A stretch of 64,000 nt of DNA from Dyadobacter sp. UC 10 (GTDB taxonomy: Bacteria > Bacteroidota > Bacteroidia > Cytophagales > Spirosomataceae), in assembly GCF_008369915.1 (NCBI RefSeq), contig NZ_VSRN01000001.1:5390501-5454500 (forward strand), given 5' to 3'. The position numbers and the translations under genes were made by a program. The notes beneath the pieces were generated by a model. It worked only from the letters and a program-made list of their open reading frames with translations. It did not search any database and was not told the DNA's origin. Shown here piece after piece: positions 1 to 8,868 of this stretch (the first letter of the stretch is position 1; each line of letters opens with the position of its first letter).

Positions 1-774
1 TTTTCATGGAACACTACTTTCAATATTTCCGTGAACAAAAACAAGGTTTTAACCCTTGCCAATAAAAATGCCCCCATTATTCAGGGCAACACCATTATAC
101 AGGTGGGTGAGCCCGTGGGATCTTTTTTTGGAAGGATTACCCAAGGAACCTGGGGTAGCGACGAGGCCGATGAAGCCAAAAGATACGGCCTGGAATCCGG
201 GGATATCAAGCACCAGGATCTGAATAACGATGGTACCATCAACGACCTCGACAGAACTATTATCGGTCGTGGTGTCCCCAAAGGGTTTGGTACATTCCTG
301 AATACCTTCCAGTACAAGGCATTGTCGCTGACCGTTGACCTGCAATTCATGTATGGCAATGATGTTCTCAACAGGAGCATTCACTCCGCCGAAGACCGGC
401 AGGGGCAGGCTAACAGCTACAAAACGGTACTGAATGCCTGGACAGAAACCAATCAAAATACTGAAATCGCACAACTTCGTCCGCTGATTGCCGGCTATAC
501 GACCGTTAATGACAGCCACAAAATTACAGACGCTTCCTTTATCCGTGGACGCAACCTGCTGCTGGCCTACACGTTTTCCCCTGAGTTAACTTCCAGGCTG
601 AAATTAGACCGATTGAGAGTATACGGATCGGTTCAGAACTTCTTTCTGGCCACCAAATACAAAGGCTATGACCCCGAGGTTTCCAACTCCGGCGATATTC
701 TGGAGCAGGGTGTTGCGTTGTACGACTATCCCAGACCAAGGGTATTTATGTTAGGGGTTAATGTTGGGTTTTAA
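1..774 (+). CDS. SusC/RagA-type TonB-linked outer membrane receptor, C-terminal part
   Basis: The reading frame is open from base 1, so the gene begins outside the window; about 257 codons remain. It is the last part of a TonB-dependent beta-barrel that imports glycan fragments across the outer membrane with its SusD partner. Visible hallmarks are the periplasmic-turn segment GEPVGSFFG, the calcium-loop-like DLNNDGTINDLDRTIIG, and a C-terminus ending in aromatic Phe (LGVNVGF), as in outer membrane barrels recognised by BamA. A SusD gene follows after 28 bases, which confirms the pairing. Substrate cannot be judged from this fragment. Confidence 0.93.
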   Translation, partial: FSWNTTFNISVNKNKVLTLANKNAPIIQGNTIIQVGEPVGSFFGRITQGTWGSDEADEAKRYGLESGDIKHQDLNNDGTINDLDRTIIGRGVPKGFGTFLNTFQYKALSLTVDLQFMYGNDVLNRSIHSAEDRQGQANSYKTVLNAWTETNQNTEIAQLRPLIAGYTTVNDSHKITDASFIRGRNLLLAYTFSPELTSRLKLDRLRVYGSVQNFFLATKYKGYDPEVSNSGDILEQGVALYDYPRPRVFMLGVNVGF

Positions 775-802
775 TTAAAGGCGGACTTTTAAAGAAGAAA
801 CA

Positions 803-2305
803 ATGAGACAGATAACAAGAAAATATAAATTGCTGATCGCCCTTTTCGGCACATTGTGTATAACGGGTTGCTCCGATTTTTTGAACGAGAATGATCCCAG
901 TAACTTCACGGAGGACACCTATTTCAACAAACCGGAACATGCCAGAAGCTCTGTGAATGCCGCTTATGACGCTCTAAGGAGTATAACTGCCAGTGGCTTT
1001 GGCGGTGGCCCCTGGGTGATGACAGAATTTGCTACCGGACAGGCCGGCACCGATCTGGGCCAGGCGACCAGCAGCTATTTTGTAAAGGACCTCACCAACA
1101 CGGCGGAGAATGCCTATGGTACAGCTTACTGGCAAAATTATTACCGGGGTATCGGCAACGCCAACCTTTCCATAGCCAAGATCCCGCAAATTAAAATGGA
1201 TGCCGCTGAGGCAACAAGACTGCTTGGAGAGGCACACTTCCTTCGTGCCTGGTACTACTTTACGCTGGTGCAGCTCTTTAAAGATATACCGTTGATTACG
1301 GAACCTGTATCCCTGGAGTCGGAGCAATTAAGGCCATCTCAGGCTCCTGCGGAAGACGTTTATAACCTGATCGTGGAAGATCTGAAAACTGCGGAGGCAG
1401 CCGGGTTGCCATGGACTGACGCATCGGGGAAAGCGAGCCTCGGGGCTGTGAAATCTTTGCTTGCGAAAGTATATCTGACCATGGCAGGTTATCCATTACA
1501 AAAAGGAGCCGCCTATTATGAGCTGGCAGCGAAAAAAGCAGAAGAGGTGATTGATTCCAAGCAGTTTAAGCTATTTTCCAGTTATGCTGATTTGCACGAT
1601 CCGACAAAAAAGAACGTCGAGGAGAATATTTTCATGGCGCAGTTCAGGACGCAAATCTTACCGGGGAACTGGCAGGAATTGATCATTCCCTACAACAAGG
1701 CTATTTCAGCCTACTCGGCTGAAACTGGCGGGATCTATGCAACCAACGATTTTATAAGATCGTACGATCCGGCGGATCTGCGTGCGAAGGAAGGACAGTT
1801 TTTCATTACCAAGTTCACACATGAAGCTGACCGCAAATTGACAGTGGATCTGGGCGGGTACTTCGTTTACAAACTTTTTGACGTGGCGGCTCATACCTCC
1901 ACAGCTAATAGTGATTTGAACTGGACGCTTATCCGTTATGCGGATATACTGCTGACTTATGCCGAAGCCTCCAATGAAGTAAGCGGGCCGACTGCCAAAG
2001 CCTACGAGGCAGTGAATGCCATCAGGACCAGGGCGCAATTACCAAATCTGACCGGGCTGGCAAAAGACAAGTTCCGCGAAGCCGTTTGGAGGGAGCGCTG
2101 GTATGAGCTGTGTTTCGAGAATATTACCTGGTTCGATATGGTCCGCCTTCGTAAAGCATTTGACCTGAAAACCAAACAATTCAATAATTACGTAGGGCAC
2201 AAGTTTACCTACGGGCCGGTATTGACCGAGAGAGAACTCGTATTTCCCGTTCCTGCTTATGAATTGAATAACAATTCCAATCTGGTACGTACACCAGGGT
2301 ATTGA
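803..2305 (+). CDS. SusD/RagB family nutrient-binding outer membrane lipoprotein
   Basis: A 500-residue SusD-like lipoprotein, normal length for the family. The signal peptide ends in the lipobox ITGC with Cys23 as the lipidated residue. The N-terminal TPR-like helices include the family signature around EAHFLRAWYYFTLVQLF, and the C-terminal part has RYADILLTYAEASNEV and the closing LVRTPGY. It sits on the cell surface as a lid over the SusC barrel encoded just upstream and binds the glycan. A strong terminator follows, so this SusCD pair ends its own operon. Confidence 0.95.
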   Translation: MRQITRKYKLLIALFGTLCITGCSDFLNENDPSNFTEDTYFNKPEHARSSVNAAYDALRSITASGFGGGPWVMTEFATGQAGTDLGQATSSYFVKDLTNTAENAYGTAYWQNYYRGIGNANLSIAKIPQIKMDAAEATRLLGEAHFLRAWYYFTLVQLFKDIPLITEPVSLESEQLRPSQAPAEDVYNLIVEDLKTAEAAGLPWTDASGKASLGAVKSLLAKVYLTMAGYPLQKGAAYYELAAKKAEEVIDSKQFKLFSSYADLHDPTKKNVEENIFMAQFRTQILPGNWQELIIPYNKAISAYSAETGGIYATNDFIRSYDPADLRAKEGQFFITKFTHEADRKLTVDLGGYFVYKLFDVAAHTSTANSDLNWTLIRYADILLTYAEASNEVSGPTAKAYEAVNAIRTRAQLPNLTGLAKDKFREAVWRERWYELCFENITWFDMVRLRKAFDLKTKQFNNYVGHKFTYGPVLTERELVFPVPAYELNNNSNLVRTPGY

Positions 2306-2339
2306 AGCCCGCGTAGAGCCAATATCCAAAGTTTGTTGA

Positions 2340-2380
2340 GACAGCACGGGAGCATTTTGGTTTCCGTGCTGTTTTATTTT
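2340..2380 (+). terminator. Rho-independent terminator after the first SusCD pair
   Basis: ACAGCACGG (2341-2349) pairs perfectly with CCGTGCTGT (2364-2372), with a 14-base loop, and is followed by GTTTTATTTT. It lies 35 bases after the SusD stop and separates this operon from the IclR gene. Confidence 0.85.
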
Positions 2381-2423
2381 AGCGTCAATCTGTCCGGGCA
2401 TGCATTTCATTGAGATCGAATTA

Positions 2424-2445
2424 AATTTTATATTGCAAAATAAAA
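2424..2445. promoter_or_regulatory. AT-rich inverted repeat before the IclR-type gene (candidate operator)
   Basis: TTTTAT (2426-2431) and ATAAAA (2440-2445) form an inverted repeat ending 8 bases before the IclR start codon. The nine bases AATTTTATA at 2424-2432 recur exactly as the left arm of the perfect repeat before the next SusC gene. Autoregulation by the IclR protein is an inference from this sharing. Confidence 0.4.
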
Positions 2446-2453
2446 CGTGATTA

Positions 2454-3197
2454 ATGATACAAGTACTTCATCGCGCATTGGACATCATGGAACTGGTTGC
2501 GGCAGATCCCGAAAGACCCAAATCTCTGGGAGAAATTGCCGACGCCCTCGGCTTGAACCACGGCACGTGCGCAAACATCATGAAGACGTTGGTGTCCAGA
2601 AAATATCTTGAACAACTGGGCGCCAAGAAAGGGTATGTGCTGGGCAGTAAATCCTTCGCCTTATCCGGAAACGATGCATATCGGAAAGACCTGATCGAAG
2701 CAGCTGCGCCTGAAATGGAAATGCTGACAGCTGCAATCCGGGAAAATAGTATCCTGGCAGTTATTCACGGGGAAAACCGCATCGTGATCCATCGTGCCAA
2801 TGCAGAACAGGAACTGCAGGTGAGAACCATGGATGAAAAGCATGTCTACGATTCTGCGTCAGGCAGGTTGTTGCTCGGCATGATGACAGATGCTGAGATA
2901 GACCGTTTCATTCACAAATATGGCCTTCCACCAGCCGGAATGTGGGCGGAAGCAAGCACCCATGAAGGTATGAAAAGGGCTGTTGACCTAATCCGCAGAG
3001 AGCAGTGCTCCTTCCAGATGCTCCCGGGCAGGCAGGTTGTCGGGCTGGGTGTGGCAATCAGAAACAATGGAAGAGTGATCGCAAGCCTCAGTATCTACCT
3101 GCCCGAATACCGTTATATGGCCATCGATAAAGTAAAATTGGTTACTGACCTCAAAGCTACGTCCGACCGCATATCTTCAAAATTAGGCGGAAAATAA
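2454..3197 (+). CDS. IclR family transcriptional regulator
   Basis: A 247-residue IclR-type regulator, usual length. Residues 1-65 form the winged helix-turn-helix (SLGEIADALGLNHGTCANIM is the recognition region). Residues 75-245 form the GAF-like effector domain with the family pattern RTMDEKHVYDSASGRLLLG, and the conserved late segment VVGLGVAIRNNGRVIASLS. Members bind small acids such as uronate or keto-deoxy-sugar-acid breakdown products. It is placed directly before the SusC-to-RraA gene series on the same strand and is the likely local regulator (inference). Terminators on both sides show it is transcribed alone. Confidence 0.92.
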   Translation: MIQVLHRALDIMELVAADPERPKSLGEIADALGLNHGTCANIMKTLVSRKYLEQLGAKKGYVLGSKSFALSGNDAYRKDLIEAAAPEMEMLTAAIRENSILAVIHGENRIVIHRANAEQELQVRTMDEKHVYDSASGRLLLGMMTDAEIDRFIHKYGLPPAGMWAEASTHEGMKRAVDLIRREQCSFQMLPGRQVVGLGVAIRNNGRVIASLSIYLPEYRYMAIDKVKLVTDLKATSDRISSKLGGK

Positions 3198-3219
3198 TAT
3201 ACACATTTTCCGGATTGCC

Positions 3220-3247
3220 AGGAAGGTCACACGGCCTTCCTTTTTTT
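3220..3247 (+). terminator. Rho-independent terminator after the IclR gene
   Basis: AGGAAGG (3220-3226) pairs with CCTTCCT (3235-3241) and runs into seven T residues. It begins 23 bases after the IclR stop. Confidence 0.85.
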
Positions 3248-3355
3248 GTGCCGGCAAGGATCGCTTTGGACATTATCAGAAAAAAATGTAAAAAAGTTAA
3301 TAGAATATTTGCTTTCAATATCTGAATGTAGCAATATTGACATAAAATAAAATTT

Positions 3356-3374
3356 AATTTTATAATATAAAATT
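3356..3374. promoter_or_regulatory. Perfect 9-bp-arm inverted repeat before SusC (candidate IclR operator)
   Basis: AATTTTATA (3356-3364), one central A, then TATAAAATT (3366-3374): a perfect palindrome with one central base, 20 bases upstream of the chosen SusC start codon. Its left arm equals nine bases before the IclR gene. A short AT-rich palindrome in both promoters is what an IclR dimer site would look like; the link is inference. Confidence 0.5.
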
Positions 3375-3394
3375 TGTATCAAATCCGCTACCCA

Positions 3395-6385
3395 ATGAAA
3401 ACAACGATTTACATGTGGTTTTTAGTGATTTGCCTGCTCTTGCCAGGGTTTCGCGTGGCAGCGCAGGGCCAGTCGGTTACAGGAAAAGTCACAGGGGCGA
3501 CGAACGAAGCGCTCCCCGGGGTGAGCATTCTGATCAAAGGAACGACGCAGGGTACTACGACCGACGAAACCGGAGCTTACCGCCTGCAGGTTTCCACTGC
3601 GGACGCGGTCCTTGTGTTTTCTTTCGTCGGCTACGTTTCAAAAGAAGTAAGCGTAGCTAATCAGTCCACAATTTCGGTGACATTGCAGCAGGATGACCAG
3701 CAACTGTCGGAAGTGGTAGTGGTCGGTTACGGAACTGTCCGGAAAAGCGATCTGACCGGCTCGCTGTCGCAGGTAAAGACCAAGGAAATAAATGCATTTC
3801 CGGCAACCAATGTGCTGCAGGCGATGTCTGGCCGTGCGCCTGGCGTGCAGGTCACCCAGAATACGGGTGCGCCGGGTGCGGCCGTAAGCGTTCGCATCCG
3901 TGGGACAAATTCGGTACAGGGTAGCAATGAACCATTGTATGTGGTAGACGGCTTTCCCACGTCGGGCAGCAATCCGACGATCATCAATAACAGCGACATC
4001 GAGAGCATTGAGATACTCAAGGATGCGTCGGCGACCGCTATTTATGGATCCAGAGGGGCGAACGGGGTGGTGTTGATTACCACCAAGCAGGGCAAATCGG
4101 GTAAGATGCAGGTGGACTACGAGGGCAGTTTCAGTCAACAGTCCCTGCGAAAAAAGCTCGACCTGATGAATGCGACTGAATACGCCAATTTTTACAACGA
4201 ACAGGCAGCCAACGACAAAGTAGCTCCCTACTTTACGCAGGATCAGATTGCCGGTTTCGGCAATGGGTACGACTGGCAGGACCTGATATTCAGAAAGGCA
4301 CCTATGAAAGCGCATAACCTTACCGTAGGCGGAGGGAATGAGAAAACGAGATTTTCTATCGGCGGTAGCATACTCGATCAGGATGGTATTGTCATTGGCA
4401 GCGATTACAAGCGGTATTCCCTCCGTGCTTCCGTGAATTCGGATATCAGCAAAATGTTTGCGCTGAGTTATGGCGCGACGCTGACCAAGATCAAGACCGA
4501 ACGCCGGAACAACGCGGGAGGCAACCGGGGAGGGTCGATGATATCGGCCGCCATTTCGGCACCGCCGACCTTGACCCCCTATAATGAGGATGGCAGCTAC
4601 AGGGTACTCGCTACCGCATATCCGTTTATCTCCAATGTGCTCATCAATCCGCTTAACTATATCAACGAGCAAACCGACGCCGTCGACGCGAACCGCGTCC
4701 TGGCTAATGCCGCGCTGACATTCAAACCGTTCGAAGGTTTGGCGATCAAGATCTCAGGCGGCATAGAAAATAGTGACGATGTGAATGAAGCCTATACCAC
4801 AACGAGGTTCATCAACTCGCAGGGATCGGCCAGCGTCTCAAATACAAGAAATACCAGCCTGCTCAGTGAGAACACCATCAGTTATATCAAGACGATCAGG
4901 GAAAAACACAGCATTTCGGCCGTGGCAGGTTTTACCTATCAGAATTTTACGAACAAATCACTGCAGGGTTCCGGCGTCGGATTCCTTAGCGACATCACGG
5001 AAACTGCGAACCTGGAAGCGGCCAACACACCGGGAATACCGGGTTCGGGCTATTCATTGAGTTCCCTGTTGTCCTACCTCGGGCGGGTGAATTACAGTTT
5101 CAACAGCAAGTATCTGGCAACCGTCAGTTTCCGGGCCGATGGGTCTTCAAAATATAGTGAAGGCAACAAATGGGGCTTTTTCCCGTCGGCCGCACTGGCA
5201 TGGAGGCTGTCAGAGGAAAATTTTATCAAAGACATCGCTGCGATTACCGACCTTAAATTGCGTTCGAGCTGGGGCCGGACCGGCAGCCAGGCGATCAACG
5301 CATATGCTACTATGAACAACCTGGAAGGCGGGAAAACGGTTTTTGATGACGCGCTCTACAATACCTTTGCTCCCGGGACCCGCTTACCCGGAAACCTGAA
5401 ATGGGAAACGACCGAACAATTAGATTTCGGTCTGGACGCAGCGTTTTTGAGCAATCGCTATCATTTTTCAATAGATTATTATATCAAAAACACGCGCGAC
5501 CTGCTCAATACCGTCCAGTTGCCACTGGGTTACGGTTTTACAAGTACGATCCGAAATGTGGGACAGATACGTAACAAGGGTCTTGAGATAGCACTGGATG
5601 GCCGCATTATAGATAAATCCTTCAAATGGGACCTGGCCGGAAATATTTCATTTAACCGCAACAAAGTCGTCAAGCTCTACAATGGAGCCGATATTTTGGG
5701 AGGAAGCGTCGGGGTAACGCTGATCAGCGACGCTGCGAACCTGCTGCGTGAGGGCGAGCCCATGAGCGTTTTTTACGGGTATTTAAAGAACGGGTATAAC
5801 GAGCTTGGGAAGGAAATTTACAAAGATCTGAATGCAGACGGAGTTATCAATCAGTTGGACAAGACCATAATAGGCAATCCTAATCCGGATTTTATTTACG
5901 GTATTAATTCCACCATGTCCTTCAAAGGGCTTGAACTGACGATCTTCCTGCAGGGCACACAGGGAAATGATCTGGTGAATGTAAGTTCGATCAATAATAC
6001 CCTCGATTACGGATTTGGGCTGAACATGCCGCGGGAAGTGTATACCAATCACTGGACCCCTTCCAATCCAAATGCCAAATACCCGGTCCTTTCCCGTGCC
6101 AACTCGTACAGTTATTCAGACAGGCTCGTGGAAGATGGTTCGTATATGCGTCTGCGTAACATCCAGCTGGCGTATAATTTTCCGCTCGGACAATGGGGCG
6201 TGAAATGGATGCGGTCGGCCCAGCTCTATGTAAGCGGTCAAAACCTGCTCACTTTTACAAAGTATTCATGGTGGGACCCTGAAACCAATTCCCAGGGCGG
6301 TGCCAATTCACTGGGGCAGGGCATCGACCATTACAGCTATCCAACTTCAAAAGCGGTTACGGCTGGTATCAGGGTAGGGTTTTAA
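3395..6385 (+). CDS. SusC/RagA-type TonB-linked outer membrane receptor
   Basis: About 996 residues. I chose the ATG at 3395 because it begins a clean signal peptide (MKTTIYMWFLVICLLLPG...); a TTG at 3374 is in frame but overlaps the palindrome. Order: signal peptide, a CarboxypepD-reg-like Ig domain (GKVTGATNEALPGVSILIKG), the TonB-box/plug start VVVVGYGTVRKSDLTGS, plug motifs (VRIRGTNSVQG, LYVVDGFP, ILKDASATAIYGSRGANGV) and the 22-strand barrel ending in Phe. There is no N-terminal STN domain, so it is not expected to signal to an anti-sigma factor, in contrast to the receptor at 33379. It opens the operon that ends with the RraA-like gene. Confidence 0.95.
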   Translation: MKTTIYMWFLVICLLLPGFRVAAQGQSVTGKVTGATNEALPGVSILIKGTTQGTTTDETGAYRLQVSTADAVLVFSFVGYVSKEVSVANQSTISVTLQQDDQQLSEVVVVGYGTVRKSDLTGSLSQVKTKEINAFPATNVLQAMSGRAPGVQVTQNTGAPGAAVSVRIRGTNSVQGSNEPLYVVDGFPTSGSNPTIINNSDIESIEILKDASATAIYGSRGANGVVLITTKQGKSGKMQVDYEGSFSQQSLRKKLDLMNATEYANFYNEQAANDKVAPYFTQDQIAGFGNGYDWQDLIFRKAPMKAHNLTVGGGNEKTRFSIGGSILDQDGIVIGSDYKRYSLRASVNSDISKMFALSYGATLTKIKTERRNNAGGNRGGSMISAAISAPPTLTPYNEDGSYRVLATAYPFISNVLINPLNYINEQTDAVDANRVLANAALTFKPFEGLAIKISGGIENSDDVNEAYTTTRFINSQGSASVSNTRNTSLLSENTISYIKTIREKHSISAVAGFTYQNFTNKSLQGSGVGFLSDITETANLEAANTPGIPGSGYSLSSLLSYLGRVNYSFNSKYLATVSFRADGSSKYSEGNKWGFFPSAALAWRLSEENFIKDIAAITDLKLRSSWGRTGSQAINAYATMNNLEGGKTVFDDALYNTFAPGTRLPGNLKWETTEQLDFGLDAAFLSNRYHFSIDYYIKNTRDLLNTVQLPLGYGFTSTIRNVGQIRNKGLEIALDGRIIDKSFKWDLAGNISFNRNKVVKLYNGADILGGSVGVTLISDAANLLREGEPMSVFYGYLKNGYNELGKEIYKDLNADGVINQLDKTIIGNPNPDFIYGINSTMSFKGLELTIFLQGTQGNDLVNVSSINNTLDYGFGLNMPREVYTNHWTPSNPNAKYPVLSRANSYSYSDRLVEDGSYMRLRNIQLAYNFPLGQWGVKWMRSAQLYVSGQNLLTFTKYSWWDPETNSQGGANSLGQGIDHYSYPTSKAVTAGIRVGF

Positions 6386-6412
6386 TTTCCTCATTCGTTA
6401 GTCAAAACAATC

Positions 6413-7861
6413 ATGAAAAAGCTATTCTTATTGATACCATTATTCGTCATGATGTCCTGTGAAGATATCCTGACAGAATCGCCGAAGGCACTCGCGGTAG
6501 AGACTTTTTACAATACTGCCGGTGAAGTGGAGGCGGCCGTGAACGCGATATATGCCCAGCTGAGAGCAACCAATAACATCAGCGGGCAGTTGGGTGCGCA
6601 GCTGGAAGCCTACACCGATTACAGCTACGGCAGGGGAAGCTATCAGGCTATGAGCGATTTCCAGGGGCTTAACAGCACGAACATTCCGCGCACGGATGCA
6701 GGCTGGTCGTTGTTTTACCTGGGGATCCGCAATGCCAACCTCGTAATCGCCAATGCACCCAAAGGAAAAAGTATCAGTGAAGCGGATGTAGCCAGGTTTA
6801 CCGCGGAAGCCCGGTTTTTGCGGGCGTTCAACTATTTCTGGCTGGTGAGGAACTGGGGCCCGGTGCCGATCAGGACCGAGCAGACACTGGACGAACCTAA
6901 TATTGCCAGAAGTAGTATTGAGGACGTTTACAACCTGATTACTTCCGATTTGAAAGAAGCTGAATCGAACCTGCCTGATACGCAGTCACAGGTCGGACGG
7001 GCCACCAAATGGGCTGCCAAAGCTGCATTGGCGGAGGTATACTTCACCCGGAATCAACACAAAGAAGCGCGCGATAAAGCCGATGAGATCATTCAATCCA
7101 AAAAATTCTCGCTGGTACCTGTTACCGTGGCTGCCGATTTCGATAAAATTTTTGGCCCCACCGTCGTGACGACTCCGGAGGAAATTTTTTATCTGAAAAT
7201 GACGCGTCAAAACAATCAGGGGCAGTATCTGGCCATGTTCGCGCATCATCCGGGCTCAAAATTGCATGGAGCCGGAGGTTTCTACGCACATTATAGTGAT
7301 TCGGAAAGCAACCCGGTCCAAAAAACATGGGACGCCGCTGATCTGCGGAAAAGCTTCAACTGGTACAAGTGGGATATTGGTCTGGGGCCAAACAGTATTC
7401 TTTGTAAAAAATTCTCCGACCCGCTCGCGCCAACCCAAACTGCCGCAGGCAACGATTTCCCTGTTTACCGTTATGCCGATATCCTGCTTATGTTTGCAGA
7501 GGCAGAAAACCGTGTAAACAATGGCCCAACGGCGGCAGCTTTGGAAGCGCTCAACCAGGTACACCGGCGCGCTTACGGAAAGCCGGTCAATGCTGCATCT
7601 TCTGTTGATTTTGCCTTGTTGGGAAATACGGCAGATACCTTCAATGAACTCGTGCTCCGTGAGCGCGGATATGAGACGCAATATGAAGGAAAGCGTTGGC
7701 TGGACCTTAAACGATTAGGGCCTGCACGCCTGAAACAAATCATCAAGGCCGCTACCGGTAAAGACGTAGCCGATAAACATTTGTTGTGGCCGGTACCAGT
7801 AGGTGAGCTCAATTTTAATACAGCACTTGATCCGGGCAAGGATCAGAACCCGGGATATTGA
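6413..7861 (+). CDS. SusD/RagB family nutrient-binding outer membrane lipoprotein
   Basis: 482 residues with a short lipoprotein signal (lipid Cys16 in VMMSC). It carries the SusD hallmarks EARFLRAFNYFWLVRNWG, RYADILLMFAEAENRV and LRERGYETQYEGKRWLDLKR, and ends with the usual NPGY. It starts 27 bases after the SusC stop. It should sit over that receptor and capture the same glycan. The next gene begins two bases after its stop, so the two are co-translated. Confidence 0.95.
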   Translation: MKKLFLLIPLFVMMSCEDILTESPKALAVETFYNTAGEVEAAVNAIYAQLRATNNISGQLGAQLEAYTDYSYGRGSYQAMSDFQGLNSTNIPRTDAGWSLFYLGIRNANLVIANAPKGKSISEADVARFTAEARFLRAFNYFWLVRNWGPVPIRTEQTLDEPNIARSSIEDVYNLITSDLKEAESNLPDTQSQVGRATKWAAKAALAEVYFTRNQHKEARDKADEIIQSKKFSLVPVTVAADFDKIFGPTVVTTPEEIFYLKMTRQNNQGQYLAMFAHHPGSKLHGAGGFYAHYSDSESNPVQKTWDAADLRKSFNWYKWDIGLGPNSILCKKFSDPLAPTQTAAGNDFPVYRYADILLMFAEAENRVNNGPTAAALEALNQVHRRAYGKPVNAASSVDFALLGNTADTFNELVLRERGYETQYEGKRWLDLKRLGPARLKQIIKAATGKDVADKHLLWPVPVGELNFNTALDPGKDQNPGY

Positions 7862-7863
7862 TT

Positions 7864-8757
7864 ATGCGTAACAGTGGATTAGCACGGTACTTGTTGGCCG
7901 GTTTTCTTTTACTTTTTTTAACTTTTTGCGTGGGCGAGGTCAAGGGACAAGCCGATAGAGGCTTAGCAGACAAGGTACTGGCTACCGGCGGGCTGGTGGC
8001 GCTTTGGGATTTTAAAGAGCCTCAGGGCGTTGACAAAACCGCCTATGGCTTATCCGCATTTTCTTTGAAAGAGCAAAACGGATCGGTTCCCAGGATCAGC
8101 GAAGGGCCTGTTTCAGGCTTTTCAGCGCAGTTTGATGGTAATGCGTTTCTTTCATTACCGCATAGCCAGACGCGTGAGCTGAATATTTTTGGAGCAGGTC
8201 AGGGAGTGACCGTACTGGCCTGGGTGAAATGGTCAGGCCAGCAGACGGGATTCGTAGGAGGGATGTGGAATGAGTACCAGGATGGGGGAAAACGTCAGTA
8301 CGGCTTGTTTGTATCTCTGCCTTATTACAATGGCAGAAATCAGGTTTGCGGGCACATATCCAGAACAGGAAAACCGACCCCGCCTTTTCCGTATTCCCTT
8401 GATTATTCGGCAAGCAAACAGCGGGTTCCTGCCAACGAATGGTCCTTTGTGGCCTTCACCTACGATGGAAAATATATTAAATCGTTTTTGAACGGGGACT
8501 TTGAGGCCCGGCAGCCGGAGTTGATTGCCCATACGAAAGGATTCGAGGGGTATCCGGACGGAATTGTTCATTCCAAAAATCCTTATCTGTTTACCGACGG
8601 AATAGGGAACAATGGATCCGACTTTACGGTGGGTGCTGTTTTGCTGAAAGCAGGAATGGGTAATTTCTTCAAGGGATTGATCGGAGGTGTGGCTGTCTTC
8701 AACCGGGCATTGGCAGACCATGAAATTAAGGAGCTATCTCAGTTTGGAAAGAAATGA
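7864..8757 (+). CDS. LamG-like (concanavalin A-like) jelly-roll secreted protein
   Basis: About 297 residues from the ATG at 7864, two bases after the SusD stop. An upstream in-frame TTG at 7858 is less likely. A signal peptide (LLAGFLLLFLTFCVGEVKG) is followed by a LamG fold: LVALWDFKEPQG opens it, then FDGNAFLSLPHSQ, VTVLAWVKW and the closing FFKGLIGGVAVFNRAL. The first strand (W-D-F) and GGVAVFNRALADHEI are typical of LamG domains that bind or cleave glycans. No catalytic acids were recognised, so I call it a sugar-binding protein of the PUL, working at the surface or in the periplasm. Confidence 0.8.
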   Translation: MRNSGLARYLLAGFLLLFLTFCVGEVKGQADRGLADKVLATGGLVALWDFKEPQGVDKTAYGLSAFSLKEQNGSVPRISEGPVSGFSAQFDGNAFLSLPHSQTRELNIFGAGQGVTVLAWVKWSGQQTGFVGGMWNEYQDGGKRQYGLFVSLPYYNGRNQVCGHISRTGKPTPPFPYSLDYSASKQRVPANEWSFVAFTYDGKYIKSFLNGDFEARQPELIAHTKGFEGYPDGIVHSKNPYLFTDGIGNNGSDFTVGAVLLKAGMGNFFKGLIGGVAVFNRALADHEIKELSQFGKK

Positions 8758-8868
8758 AAAACAGGCTGGATGATTTTATCGCTTCTGTTTATTAGTAATC
8801 AATCCCGTAATAAATGAGTGCCACACTGGCATTAAAGAAATGATGATTGTTTTAAAAACAAACGCCGC

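Noticed and set aside
3638..4672. Minus-strand open frame of 344 codons
   Set aside because: Opposite strand of the plug and barrel of the SusC gene; arginine- and histidine-rich shadow translation.
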